Part shown: positions 34,210 through 42,098 of the stretch, piece after piece
Layout of the letters: each line of letters opens with the position of its first letter
Numbering within the stretch: the first letter of the stretch is position 1
Assembly: GCF_001693415.1 (NCBI RefSeq)
Contig: NZ_MAKX01000024.1
Location: forward strand, 83,303-147,302
DNA from: Tenacibaculum soleae
GTDB lineage: Bacteria > Bacteroidota > Bacteroidia > Flavobacteriales > Flavobacteriaceae
DNA: 64,000 nucleotides
Reading direction: 5' to 3'
The notes under the pieces: model-generated
The model's input: the letters and a program-made list of their open reading frames with translations, nothing else
What the model was told of the DNA's origin: nothing
Database searches by the model: none
Made by a program: the position numbers and the translations under genes

Positions 34210-34820
34210 AACAGTGAGGTTTTTTCTTTAATTTGTTTTCGATATCTTTTTTCTAATTTGCTTATAGCATCATATCCAGCTCTTTTTTGACGTTCACTAA
34301 CACGACCTTGTGTAATTCCTAATTTATCGGCAATTTCATTTTGAGTAAGCGTAGGGTTTTCTAAAGATATTTGAAAAACTTCAGCTGAGTTTTTTGTCCA
34401 GTTATTCATTGTTAAAAGCGCTAATTCTAAAGCTAAATTAAATTCATCATCAAGTTCTGTCCAAGGAGATTTTATAGCAATCAATTGTTTTTTTACTAAA
34501 CCTTCAAAAACTTTTCCAGAGTTAATAAACGCTTCTCCATTAGCTTCTGTAATGTTTTTAGAGTTGTTAATTCCTTTACCAATACCAACTCCAATTCTAA
34601 CATCTATATTTTCAATTTGTTTTAAATAAGATTTTATTAAAAAAGCAGCAAAAAAAGCCTCTTCAATAGCAATTTTTAATTGAAAACTGTCACCTCTAAA
34701 AATATCCCAGTCATTAGGCTGTTTCCCGAATTTTATAAGCGTTTTTTTTAAAGCAGCAAGCCAAGTAAAGTCGGATGCTTTCCTCGAATTTACAATATCA
34801 CCTGTTATTATACTAATCAT
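34206..34820 (-). CDS. SatD family protein with C-terminal helix-turn-helix
   Basis: A 204-residue cytoplasmic protein. The N-terminal domain (1-110) begins IITGDIVNSRK (D8) and has FRGDSFQL (D44), IDVRIGVGIGKG and NGEAFINSGKVFEGL. These blocks fall in the same order as the two metal Asp, the RIGIHxG strand and the GDxVNxAxRL block of class III nucleotidyl cyclases. The C-terminal part (about 155-190, LTQNEIADKLGITQGRVSERQKRAG) is a clear helix-turn-helix. It may bind the palindrome array just upstream. Function in Bacteroidota is not established; SatD was named in streptococci with an acid or secretion-stress link. It is the first gene of an overlapping operon with DUF3307 and a membrane protein. 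Confidence 0.8.
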   Translation of the reverse strand: MISIITGDIVNSRKASDFTWLAALKKTLIKFGKQPNDWDIFRGDSFQLKIAIEEAFFAAFLIKSYLKQIENIDVRIGVGIGKGINNSKNITEANGEAFINSGKVFEGLVKKQLIAIKSPWTELDDEFNLALELALLTMNNWTKNSAEVFQISLENPTLTQNEIADKLGITQGRVSERQKRAGYDAISKLEKRYRKQIKEKTSLL

Positions 34821-34867
34821 AAAAAAATATTAGAAGTTTTAAAATTACTTAAATTTTTATATATAAA

Positions 34868-34875
34868 CAAATTTA
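34868..34875 (-). promoter_or_regulatory. -7 element (TAAATTTG) of the SatD operon
   Basis: On the minus strand, TAAATTTG matches TAnnTTTG and overlaps the gene-proximal palindrome by two bases, so a protein bound there would block the promoter. It lies 48 bases before the SatD ATG. No -33 TTTG was found; that region is filled by the palindromes. Confidence 0.6.
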
Positions 34876-34949
34876 TCTGCTTTAAAGCAGATATTTGTAC
34901 TTATCTGTCTATTGGCAGATATTTATATTTATCTGTCAATAGGCAGATA
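34874..34949. repeat. Three 20-bp palindromic operators at a 28-bp period
   Basis: Copies at 34874-34893 (TATCTGCTTTAAAGCAGATA, a perfect palindrome), 34902-34921 (TATCTGTCTATTGGCAGATA) and 34930-34949 (TATCTGTCAATAGGCAGATA). All share TATCTG-N8-CAGATA; starts are exactly 28 bases apart, with identical 8-base gaps. They sit between the divergent SatD operon and the UvrD/PcrA gene and look like binding sites for a dimeric regulator, most simply SatD itself. Confidence 0.85.
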
Positions 34950-35041
34950 AAAAAAAGTAAATAAAAAGTAGCTAACATTCTTTAAAAAACCTAAAAGAAT
35001 GGTTAAATTTCCATTTTAAAAATTCTTTCAAACTATTTCTA

Positions 35042-37369
35042 TTGAATACTTATTTACAGCAACTTAACGAACCCCAAAGAGCCGCCGTTTTACAAAAAGA
35101 TGGACCAATGATAATTATTGCAGGTGCCGGATCGGGTAAAACAAGAGTTTTAACGTATCGTATTGCTCATTTAATGCAGCAAGGGGTAGATTCTTTTAAC
35201 ATATTATCACTAACCTTTACTAATAAAGCAGCACGCGAAATGAAAGAACGTATTGCTGGTGTAGTTGGGCATAGTGAAGCTAAAAATTTATGGATGGGAA
35301 CTTTTCACTCGGTTTTTGCACGTATTTTACGTTCAGAAGCAGATCGTTTAGGGTATCCATCAAATTTTACAATTTATGACTCGCAAGATTCTGTTCGCTT
35401 GATAACAGCCATTATCAAAGAAATGAATTTAGATAAAGACCGTTACAAACCTAAGCAGATTTTGAGTAGAATCTCATCATTTAAAAATAGTTTAATAACG
35501 GTAAGAGCGTATTTTAATAATTCTGATTTACAACAAGCAGATTTAGAAGCCAGTCGCCCAAAGGTAGGTGATATTTATAAAGCTTATGTAGAAAGATGCT
35601 TTAAATCTGGAGCCATGGATTTTGATGATTTATTGTTAAGAACCAATGAATTATTAACACGTTTTCCTGAAGTGCTGGCAAAATATCAAGATCGTTTTCG
35701 TTATATAATGGTTGATGAGTATCAAGATACCAATCACTCACAATATTTAATTGTAAGAGCTTTAGCAGATCGTTTTCAAAATATCTGTGTAGTAGGTGAT
35801 GATTCGCAAAGTATTTATAGTTTTCGTGGCGCAAACATCAACAATATTTTAAATTTTCAAAAAGATTATCCAGATGTTAAAACCTTTAAGTTAGAACAAA
35901 ATTACCGATCAACCAATAATATTGTTGAAGCTGCAAATAGTGTAATTGATAAAAATAAAACGAAGTTAGATAAAGAAGTTTGGACGGCAAATGACCCTGG
36001 AGAAAGTATAAAAATAATGCGTACAATTTCTGATGGAGAAGAAGGGCGTTTTGTAGCTCAATCTATTTGGGAAAACCAAATGAATCATCAGTTAACAAAC
36101 GATTCATTTGCTATCTTATATCGTACCAATGCACAATCGAGAGCAATGGAAGATGCGTTGCGAAAAAAAGACATAAAATATAAAATTTACGGAGGTATTT
36201 CATTTTATCAACGCAAGGAAATAAAGGATTTGTTATCATATTTACGATTACTAATAAATCCGAATGATGAAGAAGCATTAAAACGAGTTATCAATTATCC
36301 AGCAAGAGGAATTGGAGCTACGACGATTGATAAATTAGCAATAGCAGCGAATCACTATAAAAAATCAATTTTTGATATTTTATTAAATTTAGATAAAGTT
36401 GATTTAAAAATAAACTCAGGAACAAAAACCAAACTGGCAAATTTTACTAGAATGATTCAACGTTTTCAAATTGAATCACAAAAAATGAATGCTTTTGAAG
36501 TTGCCGATTTAGTAGTAAAACAAACCCAATTAGTAAAAGATTTACAAAAAGACGGTACGCCAGAAGGAGTAAATAAAGTTGAAAATGTTCAAGAATTATT
36601 AAACGGAATAAAAGATTTTATTACCGATAAAATAGAAACAGGAGAAGATGCATCACTCCCTATTTTTTTAGAAGATGTAGCCTTGGCAACAGATTTTGAT
36701 AGTGAAAAAGATGATACACCACGTGTTTCGTTAATGACAATTCACTTATCAAAAGGGTTAGAGTATCCGTATGTATATATTGTTGGTTTAGAAGAAAGCT
36801 TATTTCCATCGGCAATGAGTATGAACACACGTAGTGAGTTAGAAGAAGAACGACGTTTGTTTTACGTAGCCCTTACAAGAGCTGAAAAGGTAGCTTATTT
36901 AAGTTATGCGCAAACTCGTTACCGTTGGGGTAAATTAACAGATGGTGAACCAAGTAGATTTTTAGAAGAAATAGACGACAAATATGTCGAACATTTAGCA
37001 CCTAAAGAGCCAAAAGGGTTGGCAAATAGATTTATTGATGCAAGTATTTTTGATGACGATTCTCCTAAAAAAATACGCTTTCAAAAACCAATTCAAAAAA
37101 AACGAAAAGAGTTTTTAGCTAAAAAAGAAAAACCAAGTATGGTACCTCCTAAAAGTAAAATGAAAAAGGTGTCAGACGTAAATCCGAAAATGAGTTTATT
37201 TGAAGGAGATATTGTTGTTGGTAACTTTGTAGAACATAATCGCTTTGGTACAGGAGAAGTAATAGGTTTAGAAGGAAAAGGCCCAAACAAAAAAGCCGAA
37301 ATTAAATTTGGTACAGTAGGTAAAAAGAAATTATTATTACAATTCGCAAAACTAAAGGTAATCGGATAG
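35042..37369 (+). CDS. UvrD/PcrA-type superfamily 1 DNA helicase
   Basis: A 775-residue SF1A helicase with all motifs: LNEPQRAAVL (Q motif), Walker A AGAGSGKTR, LTFTNKAAREMKERI (Ia), VDEYQDTNHSQY (II), VVGDDSQSIYSFRGA (III), LEQNYRST (IV), SLMTIHLSKGLEYPYVYIVGLEE (V) and VALTRAEK (VI). The C-terminal VGNFVEHNRFGTGEVIGLEGKG region is the PcrA-type tudor-like domain that contacts RNA polymerase. It unwinds DNA 3' to 5' in repair and replication. The start is a TTG at 35042, which gives the normal family N-terminus (MNTYLQQLNEPQ); no ATG fits. It is divergent from the SatD operon across the palindrome array. Confidence 0.94.
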   Translation: MNTYLQQLNEPQRAAVLQKDGPMIIIAGAGSGKTRVLTYRIAHLMQQGVDSFNILSLTFTNKAAREMKERIAGVVGHSEAKNLWMGTFHSVFARILRSEADRLGYPSNFTIYDSQDSVRLITAIIKEMNLDKDRYKPKQILSRISSFKNSLITVRAYFNNSDLQQADLEASRPKVGDIYKAYVERCFKSGAMDFDDLLLRTNELLTRFPEVLAKYQDRFRYIMVDEYQDTNHSQYLIVRALADRFQNICVVGDDSQSIYSFRGANINNILNFQKDYPDVKTFKLEQNYRSTNNIVEAANSVIDKNKTKLDKEVWTANDPGESIKIMRTISDGEEGRFVAQSIWENQMNHQLTNDSFAILYRTNAQSRAMEDALRKKDIKYKIYGGISFYQRKEIKDLLSYLRLLINPNDEEALKRVINYPARGIGATTIDKLAIAANHYKKSIFDILLNLDKVDLKINSGTKTKLANFTRMIQRFQIESQKMNAFEVADLVVKQTQLVKDLQKDGTPEGVNKVENVQELLNGIKDFITDKIETGEDASLPIFLEDVALATDFDSEKDDTPRVSLMTIHLSKGLEYPYVYIVGLEESLFPSAMSMNTRSELEEERRLFYVALTRAEKVAYLSYAQTRYRWGKLTDGEPSRFLEEIDDKYVEHLAPKEPKGLANRFIDASIFDDDSPKKIRFQKPIQKKRKEFLAKKEKPSMVPPKSKMKKVSDVNPKMSLFEGDIVVGNFVEHNRFGTGEVIGLEGKGPNKKAEIKFGTVGKKKLLLQFAKLKVIG

Positions 37370-37416
37370 CTAATTAATCCATAATAATTACCTATTTTGC
37401 ATATAAATACAGAGAA

Positions 37417-38073
37417 ATGACGTTTGATTTAGAGTATAATTCAGAAAGAGATCACTTAATAATTCCAGAATATGGAAGACATATACAAAAACTAGTAAAT
37501 CATTGTATTGCTTTAGAAACTAAAGAAGAACGAAATACAATGGCAAAAGCAATTATTGATGTAATGGGTAATTTACAGCCTCATTTACGAGATGTGCCAG
37601 ACTTTAAACACAAACTTTGGGATCAGTTACATATCATAGCCGATTTTAAATTAGATGTAGATTCACCTTATGAAAACCCATCAAAAGAAGAATTAACGGA
37701 GAAGCCAGCAAAAATGGACTATCCAAAATCAGCATCGAGATATCGTTATTATGGTAACAATATTCAAACCATGATAAATATCGCACTAACTTGGGAAGAA
37801 GGAGATAAAAGAGAAGCTTTAGTATTTACTATTGCTAATCACATGAAAAAATGCTATTTAAATTGGAATAAAGATACCGTTGATGATGCTGTTATTTTTA
37901 AGCATTTATATGATTTATCAGAGAAGAAAATAGATTTAAGAGAATCTACCGAAAAATTATCAGAAAGTAAAAATTTACTTAGAAAACGAAGTAGCCAACA
38001 AGGAAAAGCAAACCATAAAAACGCTTCAAAAGGAAAATCTAATTATAGTAATAATAAACATAGAAAAAAATAA
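37417..38073 (+). CDS. DUF4290 family protein
   Basis: A 218-residue soluble protein that begins MTFDLEYNSERDHLIIPEYGRHIQKLV, the hallmark of the Bacteroidota-specific DUF4290 family. The body is helical, and the last 40 residues are Lys/Asn/Ser-rich and probably disordered or nucleic-acid binding. Function unknown. Its stop overlaps the murA start by one base (TAATG), so the two are translationally coupled, and family members are commonly found beside murA. Confidence 0.88.
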   Translation: MTFDLEYNSERDHLIIPEYGRHIQKLVNHCIALETKEERNTMAKAIIDVMGNLQPHLRDVPDFKHKLWDQLHIIADFKLDVDSPYENPSKEELTEKPAKMDYPKSASRYRYYGNNIQTMINIALTWEEGDKREALVFTIANHMKKCYLNWNKDTVDDAVIFKHLYDLSEKKIDLRESTEKLSESKNLLRKRSSQQGKANHKNASKGKSNYSNNKHRKK

Positions 38074-39386
38074 TGGCATCATTTAAAATTGAAGGAGGTC
38101 ACAAACTTAGCGGAGTAATAACACCTCAAGGAGCAAAAAATGAAGCACTACAAATTATATGTGCCGTATTATTAACTCCAAAAAAAGTAATAATTAATAA
38201 TATTCCAGATATTATTGATGTAAATAAACTAATATTTATTTTAGGAGAGTTAGGTGTTAAAATAGAAAAGTTAGGAACAAATTCATATAGTTTTCAAGCT
38301 AATGAAATTAATTTAAAATATTTAGAATCTGCCGAATTTAAAAGAGATGGAAGCTCACTAAGAGGTTCAATTATGATAGTTGGTCCGTTATTAGCACGTT
38401 TTGGTAAAGGATATATTCCACGTCCAGGAGGTGATAAAATAGGACGTCGTCGTTTAGATACACATTTTGAAGGTTTCATTAACCTTGGAGCAAAATTTAG
38501 ATATAATAAAGAAGAGTATTTTTATGGAGTAGAAGCTGAAAACGGTTTAACAGGTACCGATATGCTTTTAGATGAAGCTTCGGTAACTGGTACAGCCAAT
38601 ATTATTATGGCAGCTGTTTTAGCAAAAGGAACTACTAAAATATACAATGCAGCTTGCGAACCTTACATTCAGCAATTATCTAAAATGTTGAACTCTATGG
38701 GCGCAAAAATATCTGGAGTTGGCTCAAACTTATTAACTATCGAAGGAGTAACTGAACTAGGAGGATGTGAGCATCGAGTTTTACCAGATATGATAGAAAT
38801 TGGTAGTTGGATTGGTGTAGCAGCCATGACTCGTTCGGCATTAACAATAAAAGATGTTAGTTGGCAAAATTTAGGGCAAATACCAAGCGTGTTTCGTAAG
38901 TTAGGAATTAAATTAGAAAAAAAAGGAGACGACATATTTATTCCAGAACAAGAAAGTTATGAAATACAAAATTATATAGATGGGTCAGTGTTAACAGTAG
39001 CTGATGCTCCTTGGCCTGGTTTTACACCAGATTTATTAAGTATCGTTCTAGTAATCGCAACTCAAGCGAAGGGAACTGTATTAATACATCAAAAAATGTT
39101 TGAAAGTCGTTTGTTTTTTGTTGATAAATTAATTGATATGGGTGCAAAAGTTATTTTATGTGATCCGCATAGAGCAACAGTCATTGGACATAATTTCCAA
39201 TCGATATTAAAGGCAACAAAAATGACTTCACCTGATATTCGTGCCGGAATTTCATTATTAATAGCAGCATTATCAGCCAAAGGAACTTCAATAATTAATA
39301 ATATTGAACAAATTGATAGAGGTTACGAAAACATTGAAGCTCGTTTAAAATCTATCGGAGCAAAGATTGAAAGAATAGAAGATTAA
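38073..39386 (+). CDS. murA: UDP-N-acetylglucosamine 1-carboxyvinyltransferase (Asp-type)
   Basis: A 437-residue enolpyruvyl transferase. It transfers enolpyruvate from PEP to UDP-GlcNAc, the first step of peptidoglycan synthesis in the cytoplasm. It has G-AKNEALQIICAVLL with the N-terminal Lys and Asn, RPGGDKIGRRRLDTHFEGF, ADAPWPGFTPDLLSI and DIRAGISLLIAAL. The loop that normally holds the catalytic Cys (PGGC) reads P118-G-G-D121, so Cys is replaced by Asp, as in Chlamydia and mycobacteria. It overlaps the DUF4290 gene by one base and is followed by a strong terminator. Confidence 0.96.
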   Translation: MASFKIEGGHKLSGVITPQGAKNEALQIICAVLLTPKKVIINNIPDIIDVNKLIFILGELGVKIEKLGTNSYSFQANEINLKYLESAEFKRDGSSLRGSIMIVGPLLARFGKGYIPRPGGDKIGRRRLDTHFEGFINLGAKFRYNKEEYFYGVEAENGLTGTDMLLDEASVTGTANIIMAAVLAKGTTKIYNAACEPYIQQLSKMLNSMGAKISGVGSNLLTIEGVTELGGCEHRVLPDMIEIGSWIGVAAMTRSALTIKDVSWQNLGQIPSVFRKLGIKLEKKGDDIFIPEQESYEIQNYIDGSVLTVADAPWPGFTPDLLSIVLVIATQAKGTVLIHQKMFESRLFFVDKLIDMGAKVILCDPHRATVIGHNFQSILKATKMTSPDIRAGISLLIAALSAKGTSIINNIEQIDRGYENIEARLKSIGAKIERIED

Positions 39387-39404
39387 TAAAAACACAAAAT
39401 AAAT

Positions 39405-39437
39405 AAAAAAATCGTGTCATGTTGGCACGATTTTTTT
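39405..39437 (+). terminator. Intrinsic terminator after murA
   Basis: A 12-bp stem, AAAAAAATCGTG against CACGATTTTTTT (39405-39416 / 39426-39437), with a 9-nt loop and T-tract. It separates murA from grpE. Confidence 0.9.
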
Positions 39438-39491
39438 ATTGGCAATATTATTGATAAAAGTATGCTGAAGAATTTAAAGAAACGATTTACA

Positions 39492-40067
39492 ATGAGTAAA
39501 GATCAATATACAAAAGAAGACGAGTTAAAAGATACTATTGATAATCTTGAAATTGATGAAAATCAAGAAGAGATTCAAGAAAATAAAGAGGTAGAAGCAA
39601 AAGAAGAAGAAAAATCAGTACCAACAACTGAAGAGTTGTTAGAGGCTGAAAAGAATAAATATTTACGCTTATTTGCAGAGTTTGAAAACTACAAAAAGCG
39701 TACTTCTAAAGAACGTATCGAGCTTTTTAAAACAGCAGGACAGGAAGTAATGACAGTTTTACTGCCAGTTTTAGATGATTTTGAACGCGCCTTGACACAT
39801 ATTGAAGATGATAAAGAAGCAGAAGAGTTACGTAAAGGAGTTTTATTAATCTATCAAAAAATGGTAAAAACTTTAGAGCAAAAAGGATTAACTGCAATTG
39901 AAGTAAAAGCAGGTGATGTTTTTGATGCAGAAGTACACCAAGCAATTACTCAAATTCCTGCACCATCTGATGATTTAAAAGGAAAAATTATCGATTGTGT
40001 AGAAAAAGGTTATAAGTTAGGAGATAAAATTATTCGTCACCCAAAAGTGGTGGTAGGACAGGCGTAA
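39492..40067 (+). CDS. grpE: Nucleotide exchange factor GrpE
   Basis: A 191-residue protein. A long acidic Glu-rich N-terminal coiled coil (about 10-65) is followed by the core [44 protein letters not shown] and the C-terminal beta domain ([14 protein letters not shown] ... [20 protein letters not shown]). It releases ADP from DnaK. The ATG at 39492 gives a normal length; an in-frame ATG at 39462 would add ten residues, and the ORF further upstream runs back into the murA terminator. The gene is followed by dnaJ 58 bases on, as usual. dnaK is not in the window. Confidence 0.96.
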   Translation: MSKDQYTKEDELKDTIDNLEIDENQEEIQENKEVEAKEEEKSVPTTEELLEAEKNKYLRLFAEFENYKKRTSKERIELFKTAGQEVMTVLLPVLDDFERALTHIEDDKEAEELRKGVLLIYQKMVKTLEQKGLTAIEVKAGDVFDAEVHQAITQIPAPSDDLKGKIIDCVEKGYKLGDKIIRHPKVVVGQA

Positions 40068-40125
40068 AAATAATAATTCCCAATTATCAATAATAAATCA
40101 ATTGATAGTTGTCAATTACAATAAA

Positions 40126-41250
40126 ATGACAAAACAAGATTATTACGAAGTATTAGGTATTTCAAAATCAGCATCACAATCTGAAATAAAAAAAGCATAT
40201 CGTAAAATGGCGATAAAATATCATCCAGATAAAAATCCTGATGATAAAAATGCTGAAGAAAAATTTAAACTATGTGCTGAAGCTTACGAAGTACTTAGTG
40301 ATGATAATAAAAAAGCACGCTATGATCAATATGGTCATGCAGCTTTTGATGGTCCACAAGGTGGTGGCGGTTTCGGTGGTGGCGGAATGAATATGGATGA
40401 CATATTTAGTCAGTTCGGAGATATCTTTGGAGGCGGTGGCTTTGGTGGTTTTGGTGGTGGCGGTGGTCAGCGACAAGCCAGAGTTAAAGGATCTAATATG
40501 CGTATTCGTGTAAAACTTACTTTAGAAGAAATTGCAAATGGAGTAGAGAAGAAAGTTAAAGTTCGTAGAAAAGTTAAGGCAGACGGAGTAACCTATAAAA
40601 CCTGTACAACTTGTAATGGTAGTGGGCAACAAATGCGTGTAACCAATACTATTTTAGGAAGAATGCAAACAGCAACTACTTGCGGTACTTGTCAAGGAGC
40701 AGGAGAAATACTTAATAGTAAACCAAACGGATCAGACGCTCAGGGTTTAATTGTAAAAGAAGAAACAGTTTCAATTAATATTCCAGAAGGAGTTACTGAA
40801 GGAGTACAATTAAAAGTAGGAGGTAAAGGAAATGAAGCCCCAGGTAAAAATTCTATTCCTGGAGATTTATTAGTGTTGATTGAAGAAGTACAGAATGAAA
40901 CTTTAAAAAGAGAAGGAAGTAATATTCATTATGATTTATATATTAATTTTTCTGAAGCCGTATTAGGTGTTTCTAAAGAAGTAGCAACAGTAACTGGTAA
41001 GGTAAAAATTAAAATTGAAGCAGGTACACAATCAGGTAAAATTTTAAGATTAAAAGGAAAAGGATTACCAAGTATTGAGCGTTATGGAAAAGGAGATTTT
41101 TTAATCCATATAAACGTTTGGACACCGCAAGAATTGACAAAAGAACAGCGTAAATTTTTTGAAGCTATGCAAGAAGATGAAAATTTTAGTCCCAATCCTC
41201 AAACATCTGACAAGTCATTTTTTGATAAAGTTAAAGATATGTTTTCATAA
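40126..41250 (+). CDS. dnaJ: Chaperone protein DnaJ with a shortened zinc finger
   Basis: A 374-residue J-protein with a J domain (1-65, including KYHPDKN with the HPD motif), a Gly/Phe-rich linker (about 75-125, FGGGG repeats), a zinc region, two C-terminal beta domains and an end helix. It stimulates the DnaK ATPase and passes clients to it. Classical DnaJ has four CxxCxGxG motifs; only two are visible here (CTTCNGSG and CGTCQGAG), which would form a single zinc site. The ATG at 40126 starts the J domain ([11 protein letters not shown]); eight codons upstream are excluded. It is in the same orientation as grpE. Confidence 0.95.
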   Translation: MTKQDYYEVLGISKSASQSEIKKAYRKMAIKYHPDKNPDDKNAEEKFKLCAEAYEVLSDDNKKARYDQYGHAAFDGPQGGGGFGGGGMNMDDIFSQFGDIFGGGGFGGFGGGGGQRQARVKGSNMRIRVKLTLEEIANGVEKKVKVRRKVKADGVTYKTCTTCNGSGQQMRVTNTILGRMQTATTCGTCQGAGEILNSKPNGSDAQGLIVKEETVSINIPEGVTEGVQLKVGGKGNEAPGKNSIPGDLLVLIEEVQNETLKREGSNIHYDLYINFSEAVLGVSKEVATVTGKVKIKIEAGTQSGKILRLKGKGLPSIERYGKGDFLIHINVWTPQELTKEQRKFFEAMQEDENFSPNPQTSDKSFFDKVKDMFS

Positions 41251-41288
41251 ACACTTAAAAAACTTATTATTAGTTAATTACGTGTGAT

Positions 41289-41322
41289 AAAAAAGCTTTT
41301 CATTTTAATGAAAAGCTTTTTT
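41289..41322 (+). terminator. Intrinsic terminator after dnaJ
   Basis: A near-perfect 34-base inverted repeat (AAAAAAGCTTTTCATT / AATGAAAAGCTTTTTT), 38 bases after the dnaJ stop. Confidence 0.85.
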
Positions 41323-41368
41323 ATTATATTTTTTTTAAAAAAAGTATATGAAAACAAAAAAACATTCA

Positions 41369-41376
41369 TATATTTG
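41369..41376 (+). promoter_or_regulatory. -7 element (TATATTTG) before the candidate small RNA and rnpB
   Basis: An exact TAnnTTTG match, with no TTTG at -33. Transcription would start near 41381-41383, at the base of a short hairpin. Confidence 0.5.
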
Positions 41377-41380
41377 TACC

Positions 41381-41454
41381 GTCTAGGAGACGTTCTAGAC
41401 ACTTTTTCTTTTTCATAGCAATTTTCCCACTCAATTTATTGAGTGGGTTTTTTT
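41381..41454 (+). ncRNA. Candidate small RNA or rnpB leader
   Basis: About 74 nt bounded by a -7 box (41369-41376) and an intrinsic terminator (CCCACTCAA / TTGAGTGGG at 41426-41447, then seven T). The 5' end can fold as GTCTAG...CTAGAC (41381-41400), followed by a U-rich single strand. No ORF is visible. It lies 28 bases before RNase P RNA and may be an independent RNA or an attenuated leader for rnpB. No known family is recognised. Confidence 0.4.
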
Positions 41455-41482
41455 ATGAAAATAGCAAATTTATAAAATATTA

Positions 41483-41787
41483 AAGCAACCCAATCTTATC
41501 GACTTGTATTTAGTATAAGTAGGAAAGTCTGGACACCATAGAGTAGCATAGCGGATAACGTCCGTCCGGTGTAAACCGAGGACAAGTGCAGCAGAAAGTA
41601 TGTACAGGTAATGCTGTAGTGAAACCAGGTAAACTCTATGCGGTGCAATGCCATGTACATTAGAGTTCGAGCGCTACTCGCGCGATTCTAAGGGGTAGGC
41701 AGATTGATTTTACAAGCAATTGTAAAACTAGATAAATGATAAGAGCCTTATTTTTTAGGGAACAGAATCCAGCTTATAGGGTTGCTT
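41483..41787 (+). ncRNA. rnpB: RNase P RNA, bacterial class A
   Basis: About 305 nt. The ends pair as helix P1 (AAGCAACCC at 41483-41491 with GGGTTGCTT at 41779-41787). Conserved regions are in order: AGGAAAGTCTGGACACC after P1 (CR I), AGTGCAGCAGAAAG, GTGAAACCAGGTAAACT, and near the 3' end ACAGAATCCAGCTTATA (CR V, universal ACAGAA...GGCUUAU). It is the catalytic RNA that removes the 5' leader of pre-tRNAs. A T-run follows P1, and a second terminator hairpin lies at 41802-41836. The protein gene rnpA is not nearby, as is usual. Confidence 0.95.
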
Positions 41788-42098
41788 TTTTTATTATTTA
41801 GAATGGTTATATGTATTTTTTTTATGTATAACCATTTTTTAATTATCATATTCGTAATATATAGTTTGTTTTTAATGTTTTTTATGTGTTAAATTAAAAC
41901 AAATTAAGTTTTATTTAGTTTTTATTTACTTTTTAATGCCTTTTCTTGTTTATTTTTAAATATGAAGCTAAAATTGTATTTTTGCCTAGCAAAAAAAACA
42001 ATATAATTTATACAGAAAAACAGTTTTTAAATTAAAACACTTTAAATATAAAATTGTGTTATAAAACTATTTCTTATTAAAAATATACCTTTTATATT
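41788..42098 (+). other. Intergenic region: rnpB terminator, acnB promoter and leader
   Basis: No gene is supported in these 311 bases. A hairpin AATGGTTATA / TATAACCATT (41802-41811 / 41827-41836) with a T-tract ends the rnpB unit. A -7 element TATTTTTG is at 41977-41984, giving an acnB leader of roughly 110 nt. A TTTATTTAG stretch near 41911 resembles part of the iron-island operator but lacks the rest of the core, so no site is claimed. The remainder is plain AT-rich sequence. Confidence 0.6.

Noticed and set aside
34891..34898. ATATTTGT within the palindrome array as a promoter for the UvrD/PcrA gene
   Set aside because: It reads GATATTTG, not TAnnTTTG, and would leave a leader of over 130 bases; it is not convincing.
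41289..41454. The two close hairpins upstream of rnpB as a CRISPR or insertion-sequence remnant
   Set aside because: There is no repeat-spacer structure and no terminal inverted repeats with target duplication; each is explained as a terminator.
41905..41930. A TTTATTTAG stretch before acnB as a sixth iron-island operator
   Set aside because: It lacks the ATT after TTTAG and the second half of the palindrome; such words are common in AT-rich DNA.
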